Below are positions 10,529 through 19,379 of a stretch of DNA of 24,830 nt, piece by piece. Where the stretch lies: contig JAIVFJ010000557.1 of the NCBI GenBank assembly GCA_025765615.1, positions 1-24,830 on the forward strand, in the 5' to 3' direction. Within the stretch, counting starts at the first letter, position 1; each line of letters starts with the position of its first letter. The stretch is from Zopfochytrium polystomum. Its lineage: Eukaryota > Chytridiomycota > Chytridiomycetes > Chytridiales > Chytridiaceae. The translations under genes were made by a program, and so were the position numbers. The notes under the pieces were generated by a model. The model searched no databases and had not been told where the DNA came from. It was given only the letters and a program-made list of their open reading frames with translations.

Positions 10529-10670
10529 GGAGGAGGAGGAGGAGGAGACGGAGGAGGAGGAGGAGGAGGGAGGAGGACGCGCCGGCAGACGATGGTGGAG
10601 GCGGGGACGGCTGCGTTGTTGCAAGGACCTCTTCATGTTCCGGCGGCGGCGCCGCTGGATCCGTCGCCAT
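9659..10670 (-). other. Possible 5' coding extension of the His-rich gene, low complexity
   Basis: An ATG at 10670 in the context CCAAAATGGCG begins MATDPAAPPPEHEEVLATTQ, then a Pro/Ser/Ala-rich stretch. On this strand (TCC)n and (ATC)n microsatellites (plus-strand 10480-10572 and 10020-10075) encode poly-Ser, poly-Leu or poly-Ile depending on frame. Pieces such as GTGGSSSRPNLLRIVLPHFE and SIISPASAVRPRTS look like disordered coding sequence, but they sit in different frames. The region may be the disordered cytosolic N-terminus of the gene that follows, broken by indels or introns, or a separate decayed gene. Continuity to 9658 is not established. Confidence 0.35.
10480..10572. repeat. (GAT)n(GAG)n trinucleotide microsatellites
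   Basis: About 45 bases of near-perfect ATG/GAT triplets followed by AGG/GAG triplets with one or two interruptions. A shorter GAT/GAA-rich run lies at 10020-10075. The triplet period is compatible with a coding location, where it would encode Ser, Leu or Ile homopolymers on the minus strand. Confidence 0.85.
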
Positions 10671-10829
10671 TTTGGAGTGTGAAGCTGTTGTCTTGTCTAG
10701 TCTCTCTCTCTCTCTTCCTCCCTCTTTATTTATTTTGCTTTGCTTTTGTCAAAACGAAAAATAGCACCATAAAAAAAAATCAGAATTCCATCTGAGATGA
10801 AAATAAGATATATTCAACAACACTGTGTT

Positions 10830-10835
10830 CACGTG
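10830..10835. promoter_or_regulatory. CACGTG E-box/G-box
   Basis: A palindromic CACGTG (GTTCACGTGACC in context) about 160 bases upstream of the minus-strand ATG at 10670. On that strand AT-rich AATAAATAAAG lies between it and the ATG and could act as a TATA-like element. It matches bHLH (Cbf1/Pho4/USF-type) sites, but a 6-mer is weak evidence alone. Confidence 0.3.
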
Positions 10836-10987
10836 ACCGTACTCGGAGTTCCAGCACCCAAATTGGCACGCCCCACGAAGGCTTCTTCTTATAGGCAGCG
10901 GGCGGGCGTAACAAACAATATATCCGCCTTGGCTGCGGAAGGAGGACTTCGGGGCACGCACGCACGTATTTATAATTACACAACTCC

Positions 10988-10991
10988 CACA

Positions 10992-11025
<34 letters not shown>

Positions 11026-11074
11026 CTCTCTCTCTCACTCTCTCTCTCTCTCTCACTCTCTCTCTTTCTCAATC
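10988..11074. repeat. (CA)n(CT)n compound microsatellite
   Basis: CA dinucleotides pass into long CT dinucleotide runs with a few interruptions. The arrangement matches the tract at 1563-1644. The surrounding stretch 10671-12194 shows no gene I can support: short frames exist, but none has a convincing start, splice pattern or family motif. Confidence 0.9.
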
Positions 11075-11837
11075 TCTCACACTCGCACTTCTTATGGTTG
11101 TTGCTGTCGCCTTCCGTCATCACGATGGTGTGTTTCCCTGGCCAGAACGATAGGATTGCCCACATGGTTGTTTGCGAATTCCAAACAATTCAATCCTTCC
11201 CACTGGCTTTTGCGACTTCTTCCTGCTGTATTCCGCCGCCTCCGCCACCGCAAATCCTTCGCCGAAACCCCCGCGCGTCGTACTCTTTCCCGCGGGACCC
11301 GCGACCGCCGCCTTGGAGGACGCCCCCCCCTCGGCCACGAACTGCCGCGGGAAGCCCTAGCGAGACAGACACATTGTCAAAACTTCCCAAAGGTCGGCCT
11401 TGCAGGCGAGCGCGTTGGATTGGCGACATGCTCTGGGTGGTGAGGAAATGTGAGCCGACGCGTGGCGTGTCGAACTTGTCGGTGCGATACTAATTGGGCA
11501 CAAACCGCAATTAACTCTGGTCGCTTTCGATGCAAAGATATTGAGAGGCGGGCGCCCATCCTCGGCTTCTGGCCGAAACACCGAGCTTCCGCTCGCATGC
11601 AACCGATCGACACAAGGGACCCGCGCGAAGCCGCTTTCACTACCGGAAAGAGGCGTCGTCTGCAAGATGGAACCAAACACGAACACCTACATTGACTTCG
11701 CCAAGCTGGAGGTTAATTCCTGCTGGATTGAACACTTTTTCCGTGTCAAATCCGCTTCCAACAAAGTAGAAAAGTAATCGAATAAGTTACTTAAGAATAG
11801 GGAGAACGAACGAAAATTTGCCGAGCGGGAAGACCGA

Positions 11838-11937
11838 CACTCAGACAGAGAGGCACAGACAAGCAGACAGACAGACAGACAGACAGACAGAGAGACAGAA
11901 AGACCGACAGGCAGACAGACCGACAGACAGACAGACT
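11838..11937. repeat. (GACA)n tetranucleotide microsatellite
   Basis: About 100 bases dominated by GACA/CAGA units with GAGA and GACC variants, about 260 bases upstream of the transporter start at 12195. Between the two lies a short CA/CGTA-rich stretch (12065-12105). Confidence 0.9.
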
Positions 11938-12194
11938 AAGGGAATATCACCAAAATAGGCGCCTCGGCGGCATTCTACATTCAACCACCACCCGCAGCGC
12001 AGCTTGACGTGCACACCAATCTCCACTTTCCCAAACACACCAGCTCTTCTCGAGCGCAGGCAGGCACACACCACACACACACGCACGTACGTACCTACGC
12101 ACAAAAGTACGAGCAGCAGCAGATCGAGCTTCCATCTCCCACTGTTTCCCTTTCTTTGCGGGCGGTCTCAGATCGCACATAATCTGCGAGCGTA

Positions 12195-12604
12195 ATGCCG
12201 CCGTCGCCACCCCCATCCCCACAGTCCCCACAATCCCCACCGCCGTCGGCTAAGCCCCACGATGTGCAACCGCCTCCCGTCGACACGGTCGCCGCCCTCC
12301 CTCCCGTCTCCGTTCGCGATCCCGCAATCACGGCCGAGGCAGTGACGTCTGGGAATCGGCCGGCGCACCAAGCCCGAAGGAAGGCTCGCCCGCAGCTCCT
12401 GCTCCAGCCAAGCGACCGCTTGCGAAAAAACCAAACTACTTTGCCTCAAGGGCCTTCATCAACGTCGTCAAAGGTATGTGCACTCTGGCGGGGTTTTCTT
12501 CTCCCGTTTCTTCCAGCTTTTGCATGGAGGACCTGACTGTCCTTTTTTGCACCCACCGCATCCATCATATCCTCTTCCAGCCTCCATTGCGGTGAGCACA
12601 AAGT

Positions 12605-12635
<31 letters not shown>

Positions 12636-15600
12636 GCAGCTGCAGCAATTTCTAAACTCCTCAACATCAACCAGTACGTTCTCGCTTTCGCCTGGATCTT
12701 TTGGGATAAAACCGGCACCCTTTTCCAATCGCGGACACTGTCGAACATTGCGCTGGCAGTTATTGTCATTTCACCGTAAGTGTTTTCCATGCTCCTCGCG
12801 TCGGTGCGGACAGCACCCCGAAAGCCACACAGCCTTAACCCAAACACTTTCCAGCGCTAAGACTGTCGGCAATTTTCTTGACCTCACGTTCCTAGGCGTC
12901 GTAGCGATCTGCGTCGGAGCACTCGCATGGACTCTGATCAATCTCATTGCCGGCACGTCGTACGCGGGCATGGCTGTCCTTTTTTTCCTCAGCGTGTACA
13001 TCTTTTCCTATCTTCGGAGCTTGACAGAAAGGAACTTTGCTATCGGCGTCATTGGCCCGTTTTTCTCCTTCCTCGCATGTGCCTCGGCCGCGGGTTTGAG
13101 TGGAGCCAACACGAGTGAGTTGCATGTCCACCCCCACCTTTTCGCAGTCGCCCGGGCTAATCTCACCAGATTCTCATCAGCAAACGGACAGGTATTTGAC
13201 AGCAACTACCTGCTCAACGTGATCTACTCGTTCCTTCTGGGAACTGGCATCTCCCTCGCCGTCAACATCTTGATATTCCCGGAATTCGCCGAGCCCGCGT
13301 TCCGGAGAAAGCTGGGCGAAACGCTAAACTCTCTCTCGGACCTCCTCGTCCTCAGCATCCGGCCGTTTGCGCTCGGCCCGGCGCACTTCAACGACGCCGA
13401 CAGCATGTTGAACCGCGCGACGGCCGTCGCGACACTGCGGGCAAACCTGTCCGCGCTATCAAAGTGCCTGGCGGAGACGCGGGGCGGAGGTGACGTACTC
13501 GCGGTTCTCGCAGGAGGACCGCGAGGAGATGGTGGAGCACGTGTCGGCGATGGCGGCGCAGCTGTTTTGCACTCGAGGACGGCGTTCAAGGACGGCATGT
13601 CGGTGCCGATGGTGGCGGAGGGCGCGGTGCGGTTTCAAGGAGTCCGTTTCAAAGTCGTCGAGTCGTCGCTGCTTGCGGATCGAGGAGAGCTGCTGTCGGA
13701 TGATTTCGACGTGCAAGATTGAGATTGTCGGGCGGCGCCTGGCCGGGGCTGGTTGGCATGGAGCAGGATCTTGGAATCGCAGCGACCGCTGGCGCTGCGA
13801 CGACCGAAAGGATCCAAGAGGATCTCCTTGCTATCGTTCAGCGCCAGCGAGAACTGATGCAAAGGGAGCGGCGTCGAAAATGTGTCGCAATCCTTTGAAG
13901 CCAGAGGACGACAAGGACTTGCTCGATCGCCATAGTGTAGCCTACGAGGCTGTAACGCAGGTCAACTTTTTTCGGTTGTGCGCTGCGCGAGGCAAGTAAT
14001 CGAATGTGTTCTTGCTAACCGTACAAGAATTTTTCTCACAATGATCGTTGTTCCCGACTGTGTAGCTGTCGTTGGAGCTTGGGCAACTGCATGCTCTCGC
14101 CACAGACACTTCTCGAAGCCCACCGCGTTCGCCTTCACCCTCCCCCACTTTTTGCCCTCATTCTTGCATCCACTGGTCCGAAAAAGGCCGCTGCGTCGAA
14201 GCGGGCAGCACAGCCGCCGCCGAAGCTTCTGCTGGCGCTACCTTCCGAAGCGTGCTCCGACAGCTCTCCAAATTTTTCCTGTCGAAGCAATCCATTTTCG
14301 CGCTCAAGTGTGCGATCGCCGTGGAGACGTACCTGCTTATTTCTTTTAAACGAGCGGTATGTGTCACACCTTTTTCCTGAATGGCAACGACCAGAGATAC
14401 CCCATCTAACCCCATTTTTCGCCCCCCCCCCCCCCCCCCCCCTAATAGCACCGGGTGTACAGCACTGGTACCCTCTCAAGCAACGTGATCACCTTGCTTG
14501 TAGCCGTCACAACCCTGGGTCGGTCAGACCAACATCGCCCTCTTCGTCAACCTTATCGGCTCCTTCCTCGGTCAGCTGTGGGCTTACGTGTCGATCGTCG
14601 CGTGGGGCACGGGGCCAAACGCCCTTGGCGCGTGCGGCGGGTGGGGATGCAACTGGCGGGAACGTGTGGCTTGCCGCGCCCTCGGGCTCGGCATCATGGC
14701 GTTCGTGTTTGGCGCTTCCGATGGAGCACGTCTACACAAACACTCGCATGGCGCCGCTGGGCCTTTTGGCCCTCCTTTCGTTCTCGGGGGTGAGTGTGTT
14801 TACCAACTTTTTCGTCGATTTCGACTACTTACACACCGCCCGTTCCGGTCCAATGGTTCACAGGGTATTATCGGTCCCCTACCTTAATCGCGCAAACCCT
14901 CTTTACGATGCCCGGCTACTCGCCTTTACAAATCGGTGGCGGTGCTTTCCGTCGTTCTCAACGTTTGCCATGGTTTTGCAACTGTGAGTGACAGTTCTGG
15001 AGCTGGACAAACTCAATATTCTTGCTTTACTCCCCTACCGGCTCTAGCATTCTCTACCCGAAACCTCGCGCGGCAAAACCTCCGCGCCGCTGTCTCGCGC
15101 AGCCTCCAAGGGCTCTCCCGGTACAACACGCTGATCTTCGACATTGCCTTTTCCGGCGCCGCGACACGGACGAACGTGCCGCCGCCCAACGTGGCCAAGA
15201 ATCTGACGCAGCTACGGCGCACGCTGCTCACGTTGCAGGCGCTGCTGCAGTCGCTGCCGCCGCTGCTGGTGTTTTCGTCGGCGGAGATCCGGCTGGAAGC
15301 CAAGTTCCCAAAGGCGGGACTACGCCGAGGTTGGTGGAAGCGGATGGGGCGGATCTTGGATTACCTGGCGTCGGCGGCGACGAGCTTGAGGGGCAAGGGG
15401 TTTGGCAGGGAGTTTGGGTTGTATGCGATCGCGTCGGCGGAGCTGGTTGCGGCGAGGAAGCAGCTGTTTTCGGCGACTCGGTGAGCGCCCCAGTCTTCTC
15501 ACAAGCGGCGTTTTGGACTGATCTTTTTTTTTTTGCCCTCTCTTTACCTCCTCCCCATCTTGCGCCTCCCCCAGCCTGCTCTTTTCGTTCCGTCTTTGCC

Positions 15601-16124
15601 TCGGCGATCCAAAACAAGGACCCGCTGCCGAGCGAGATTCCGGCGCTGGTGCCGCTGCGGAACCAAGTGTTTCGCAGCTACCACCAGGTCGCGCGGGACC
15701 TGTTGGAGACGGCGAGGCGGGAGCGGGAGGAAGCGTCGTTCGATCCGGACACGACGGTGCTCGGCGACTCTGAGAGCGGGGACGCAGGGCAGGTTGCGGT
15801 GGTGGGCAAGGGCACGCGGTTGCGGATGGACGAGGTGATGGAGAGCGAGGAGTGGATGCAGTTCTTGTCGTTTTCGCTGGCGATGCGGTTGCGTAAGTTG
15901 TCGCGTGGTTCTCTTTCTTTTTTGTTTGTGGAAAACATCTCACACGCCTAAAACTTCCCCGTACATCACTCTCTCTGCCGCCCCCCTTCGGACTCCGAAA
16001 CAAAACAGTCGCTGTGGAGCTGGACAAGCTCGGCGAGGCGGTGCGGCGGATCGTCGGGTCCGAGGACCCGGCGGACTGGTTCGACGAGGACGACGCCGAG
16101 ACGATCGCGACGGGCGCCGTCTGA
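12195..16124 (+). CDS. FUSC/aromatic-acid-exporter (BRE4-like) integral membrane protein
   Basis: Starts MPPSPPPSPQSPQSPPPSAK with a disordered Pro/Ala-rich N-terminus, then KKPNYFASRAFINVVK. Exons joined by canonical introns at 12474-12636, 12776-12854 and 13115-13180 give the first membrane half: NQYVLAFAWIFWDKTGT, NIALAVIVISP, FLDLTFLGVVAICVGALAWTLI, YAGMAVLFFLSVYIFSYL, AIGVIGPFFSFLACASAAG, NVIYSFLLGTGISLAVNIL. A cytosolic part follows (FRRKLGETLNSLSDLL, VTYSRFSQEDREEMVEHV), then a second hydrophobic half (FALKCAIAVETYLLIS, STGTLSSNVITLLVAV, NIALFVNLIGSFLGQLWAYV, MAPLGLLALLSF). The cytosolic end is FSTRNLARQNLRAAVSRSL to AVELDKLGEAVRRIV and the stop at 16122-16124. Two hydrophobic halves with cytosolic linkers match fungal ArAE_2/DUF2421 proteins, putative exporters of the FUSC superfamily; the substrate is unknown. 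Frame breaks near 12350, 13485, 14520, 14930 and 15585 mean sequencing error or decay. Confidence 0.72.
12474..12636 (+). other. Spliceosomal intron of the transporter gene with T25+ tract
   Basis: GTATGT donor after AFINVVK plus one base (phase 1), and acceptor TTTTAG preceded by a run of more than 25 T at about 12607-12634, an extreme polypyrimidine tract. Splicing continues in frame into AAAISKLLNINQYVLAF. Confidence 0.85.
12776..12854 (+). other. Spliceosomal intron of the transporter gene
   Basis: GTAAGT donor after VIVIS plus two bases (phase 2), and CTTTCCAG acceptor before the codons for AKTVGNFLDLTFLG. The frame is exact and the hydrophobic pattern continues. Confidence 0.85.
13115..13180 (+). 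other. Spliceosomal intron of the transporter gene
   Basis: GTGAGT donor and CTCATCAG acceptor, 66 bases. The exon junction reads LSGANT-TNGQVFDSNYLLN. The length is a multiple of three and the segment has no stop, so only splice signals and the loss of hydrophobic pattern mark it as intron. Confidence 0.7.
14357..14448 (+). other. Spliceosomal intron of the transporter gene with poly-C tract
   Basis: GTATGT donor after ISFKRA and CTAATAG acceptor before HRVYSTGTLSSN, phase 0. A run of about 20 C (14423-14442) sits directly upstream of the acceptor as an unusual polypyrimidine tract. Confidence 0.75.
14790..14863 (+). other. Spliceosomal intron of the transporter gene
   Basis: GTGAGT donor after GLLALLSFSG and TTCACAG acceptor before the exon carrying RSPTLIAQTLFTMPGY. 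The frame over the next exon (14864-14983) is ambiguous: the second half reads better as YKSVAVLSVVLNVCHGFAT, in a different frame from the first half. Confidence 0.7.
15893..16008 (+). other. Last spliceosomal intron of the transporter gene
   Basis: GTAAGT donor after LAMRL plus one base, and AAAACAG acceptor before the bases encoding AVELDKLGEAVRRIVGSEDP. Two further introns in this gene, 14984-15047 (GTGAGT...CTCTAG) and 15481-15574 (GTGAGC...CCCCAG), have good signals, but their flanking frames do not join cleanly. Confidence 0.8.
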
Positions 16125-16192
16125 AAAAGTTCACGGCGAATTCCTTCTCTCTTTGTTTTTCTCCAAGCGTATGATGTATGAGACGGCATCGT

Positions 16193-16283
16193 TCCTCTCT
16201 CTCTCTCTCTCTCTTCCCGCTCTCTCGCTCTCTTTCTCTTTCTCTCTTTCTCTTTCTCTCTCTTCTCTTTCTTTCTCTCTCTA
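16193..16283. repeat. (CT)n-rich microsatellite
   Basis: CT dinucleotide runs with TTTC interruptions immediately after the 3' end of the transporter gene. The stretch 16125-16670 holds no gene. An AATAAA at 16484-16489 is a possible polyadenylation signal for the transporter, 360 bases past its stop. Confidence 0.85.
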
Positions 16284-16670
16284 TCAAGTTCTCTCTTCTA
16301 TCAAGTCAGAGCTCCCTTTGTGTTCTTCTACCTCCCCATTATAAAGTGCTCGGCACCGTCAAGTGCGGGGCCCCAGTCTACCTTTGACTTTTCCTTTTTT
16401 TCTTTCTCTTTCAGTCTCCCGTTTCCCTCCAAAAAAGACTGCGGAAAAGCACAAGCCCAACTCCTCTTTCGTAAAAAAAAGCAAATAAATATGCCTGTGC
16501 TTGCCGGCCTCTAAAACCACGGCACGCGCACGCATACTGGATTTCCGCGAAGGGTGTCAAATCGTTTGACACCGTCGCTTCGCCGTCGAGACTTACGTCC
16601 GTTTGTCGTTCGTCGGACGTTGGCTTTACAAATCGAACCCAAAAGACATTGTTTTTGCCGACTTGGTCCC

Positions 16671-17730
16671 ATGAGCTTACTGATCGCGACGATGCCGCTT
16701 CCCCTCCCCGTTGCGAGCACCATCTGCGCGTACGCCCAGTCGCCGCGCGACGCCTTTATGATCGCCACCCTCCTGCGGCTGCACACCCGGCAGGCGGCCG
16801 ACCTGCTCAGCCTCCACCGGCGGTCGCTCGACCGCGTCCGCTCCCCCGCCGCCCTCGACTTTCTCCTGCGCCACCTCCCACGCTCCACTCTCGACGACCT
16901 GCGGCGAAGCAACGGCGCCTCCCCGAGCAGCGCGCTGTACACTAATGACGCGATCGACAAACACGCCCAGTCCCCCGACCTCCTCCAGTGGTGGAAGGAC
17001 TCGGGCTTCGAGCTGAAATACTCGGAGAAGGCGCTCGACAACGCCGGAAGCGTCGAGATGCTCCAGTGGTGGAAGGACAGCGGCCTCCCGCTCAAGTACA
17101 GCGTCCGCGCGATAAACGTCGCGTCCCGGCGCGGCCGGGTCGACCTGCTGTGGTGGTGGAGAGACTGCGGGCTCGAGCTGAAGTACGACGAGGATGCCCG
17201 TGAACTCGGCGAGCGCGAACGGAAAGGGTGGACGTCCTGCGGTGGTGGAGGGACTGCGGGTTGACGGTGAAGTACGACAAACTCTGCGACAAGGAGGGCG
17301 TCGCACTACTGGTCACGATCGACCGTGTTTGCAGTGGTGGTGGAAGGACAGCGGTCTGGAATTCAAATAACGACGAGCGGTCGGTCGCTTGGATGCCCTG
17401 CTACCGCCGCACCGACCTGCTCAGGTGGAACAAGAAGGGCCGGCGGCGGCGAGGTCCCGCCTCGCCACCCCGACCGAGTCCGTGCGCGCAGCCGTCAGCC
17501 GGCCGCAACGGTGGCCTGCTTGCAGTGGTGGCGGGACAGCGGACTCGAGATCGACTGGCTCGCGGTGCCGCTAGCGGCCGCTGACGACGGCCAGGTCCTA
17601 AATGGTGGGAGGCCGTCGGGTGCTGTTTGCGCTGTGGATGGCGCGCCCAACCGACGTTCGGAAAGCGTGCCAGCTCGGCATCGACCGCGCCTTTCTGACT
17701 GCAGTGGGAGGAGTGGTGGCTGTGAGCGTA
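16671..17730 (+). pseudogene. Ankyrin-like WWKDSGL-repeat protein gene, frame-broken
   Basis: Begins at an ATG at 16671 (MSLLIATMPLPLPVASTICAY), followed by a helical N-terminal region (FMIATLLRLHTRQAADLLSLH, SPAALDFLLRHLP). Degenerate ankyrin-type units then repeat every 26-30 residues around the core LQWWKDSGLELKYS: LLQWWKDSGFELKYSEKAL (about 16979), MLQWWKDSGLPLKYS (17058), LLWWWRDCGLELKYDEDA (17145), VLRWWRDCGLTVKYDKLC (17231), CLQWWWKDSGLEFK (17327), CLQWWRDSGLEIDW (17517) and VLKWWEA (17592). The first three share one frame, which stops at 17264. Later units lie in other frames; the first break is one missing G in a GGG run near 17225. No single frame crosses the gene, so it is a pseudogene or contains sequence errors. 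Such repeat proteins occur in large families in chytrid-type fungi (recalled, not searched). They are probably protein-binding. Confidence 0.72.
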
Positions 17731-17739
17731 TGGCAAGTG

Positions 17740-18076
17740 CATGAGGGGAGTCTTGAAGACTTCGCAGGACCCGAAGTTGCGCTTCAATTCCTCATTTTTT
17801 TCAACCGATCGCTATTTCCATCATCATTCCAATTCGTTCTCATCGAGATAACAACGTTCTTCAACGTGGGCGAGCACAAACCAGGCACATCCGTTTGCTG
17901 CAGCTGGGGAAAACAAGGTTGGGGACAGCGAGTTTGCAACAAACCTTGCAGCTGGAAAACCGCCTTGTCGATGATGTGCTGCATTTGGTGGAGGGGCTGG
18001 GATTTTGAGTCCCGTTCGTGCAATCACACCGTATGCAGGATTGTCACGACGCTGGGAGAAAAAAACAAGAACTGGC

Positions 18077-18110
<34 letters not shown>

Positions 18111-18677
18111 CAAGATTTTTACGTGCGGTTTCGAAAGGGAACAGCAAAATCGCTTTCTTTGCGGCACAGCGATCCGGGACCCGCCAAGGATGCTCCATAG
18201 ATGCGCCCGGGTACCACCGCCTTTGCTGCAGGCGCCCGGTTTGCGAGTGGAGCAGGGGGTGGGCTTCATCTATTGCGGAAGGGTTAGGTGCATGGCTTCA
18301 CTTTCCTGTTTCATTTTCTTCTTTTTTTTTCGTCCCGTTCCTTCGTTTCTTGCCCTACTTTGTTTTTCTTGCCCCACACAGGCCGTCAACATTGTTTTCT
18401 GTTCTTCACCCTTTTTTTCTGTTTCTGCAATGATTGCGAGGCTGCACCACAGATTGGGCCTGCTGCCTAGAAAAATGCAACATGTCCCATTTTCGTATTG
18501 ATGGAATTATGGAAGTTGGGCGTATTGGCTGGTTTTTCAGGACGCGCCATTGATCAATGTGGCGCGCTGCTCTCCAAAAGCCCATTCAATGTGGAAAGTC
18601 GTTTTCATGGCGGCTGGTGTTTTCCTGGAGCAAGTGAGCTAACTGTGGGTGGCACTGACTTTTTTTTTGACCAGACT
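17740..18677. other. Stretch without a recognisable gene
   Basis: Contains an A tract of about 27 (18079-18105), several T tracts and a few short frames with no family resemblance. I see no RNA gene, splice pattern or repeat beyond the homopolymers. Confidence 0.5.
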
Positions 18678-18697
18678 TGTTATGAATCACTGCTCTG

Positions 18698-18759
18698 GAA
18701 ACCTCTGGAACCTTCTAGAACATTCCTCATGGAACCTTGTGGAACCTTCTGGAACCTTC
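18698..18759. promoter_or_regulatory. Heat-shock element array (alternating GAA/TTC pentamers)
   Basis: GAA at 18708, TTC at 18713, GAA at 18718 and TTC at 18723 give a perfect four-unit HSE with 5-base spacing. A second perfect four-unit HSE follows: GAA 18742, TTC 18747, GAA 18752, TTC 18757. Additional units lie at 18698 (GAA) and 18732 (GAA). HSF trimers bind three or more alternating pentamers, so each block alone would suffice. Confidence 0.75.
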
Positions 18760-18871
18760 TTTGCTTTCCTGACGAGTCTTGTTGTCATTGGTATCATTGG
18801 TATCATTGTATTACTAATTGCTCTGTCCTAGGAACTTTCTTTGAGTCTTGACAAGGAAGACTCTCAAAAGG

Positions 18872-18879
18872 TATAAAAG
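18872..18879 (+). promoter_or_regulatory. TATA box TATAAAAG
   Basis: A perfect TATAAAAG about 113 bases downstream of the HSE array on the plus strand, in GTATAAAAGGGG context. With the HSEs it makes a convincing core promoter; transcription would start near 18900-18910. No plus-strand coding frame follows within 500 bases, which favours a mobile-element promoter or a non-coding transcript. Confidence 0.65.
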
Positions 18880-19379
18880 GGGGATGGGGGACCTGTCCCA
18901 TCCCTCAAGTGAATTATTGTTTCCAATACAATCAATCACTCCTCTCAGTTCCTTGTCTGCCTTGTCCTGTCCTGCCCTGTTCCTGACAAGACTTGAAGAA
19001 AAACACACAGAGAAAAAAAAAGAAAAGACAAGGATGCATAACAAGTAAATTTTCTCTGTCCCCACCCCACTCCACGGCAAAATTGGAATAATAGGGCAGT
19101 TTGCTTGATTTTTGACAACCCCCCCAGAAGAGGGCATGCCCGAAAGTCAGAAACCCCTCTTTCTCAAATTTCTAATGTTTCGTTTGACTTTTTTTGTTTT
19201 TTTTTTTTGTTCAAATTTCAATGTTGTTTGCATGTTGACGGCTGGGCGGCTTGGTGGTGGCATCTTTCAGTGTCTCCATGAGCTCAAGCTGCCATCTTCA
19301 CCCAGAATCTCCGAATCGGAAACTAGTTCCTCAGGAGCTCCTCAAAGTCCTTCAAAGTTCCTCCCCAAATCTCGCACTT

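Larger units (their letters stand above)
18678..19043 (+). mobile_element. LTR-like element (candidate solo LTR) with heat-shock promoter
   Basis: A 366-base segment bounded by TGTTATG and CATAACA, exact inverted termini in the TG...CA form of retrotransposon LTRs; the inversion extends to 10 bases if flanking ACT/AGT are counted. It holds, in order, a heat-shock-element array (18698-18759), a tandem ATTGGTATC pair (18787-18804), a TATA box (18872-18879) and pyrimidine-rich sequence where a transcription start would fall. This is U3-R-like order. I see no 5-base target duplication (AGACT against AGTAA), no primer-binding site downstream and no polypurine tract upstream. It is therefore a candidate solo LTR, a TIR element, or simply a heat-inducible promoter between chance termini. 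No coding sequence lies in it. Confidence 0.45.

Noticed and set aside
11120..11443. Small genes suggested by open frames around 11120-11443 on both strands
   Set aside because: The minus frame begins with GTG, not ATG, and none has a family motif, splice sites or sensible composition; they are GC-rich chance frames.
11838..11937. CRISPR-like or telomeric repeat
   Set aside because: The units are 4-base GACA with no spacers, a plain microsatellite; the telomere motif TTAGGG is absent.
17880..17960. Hairpin RNA suggested by AAGGTT...AACCTT and repeated TTGCAGCTGG
   Set aside because: Stems are only 6-7 bases and the GCAGCTGG copies are direct rather than inverted, so no stable structure is supported.
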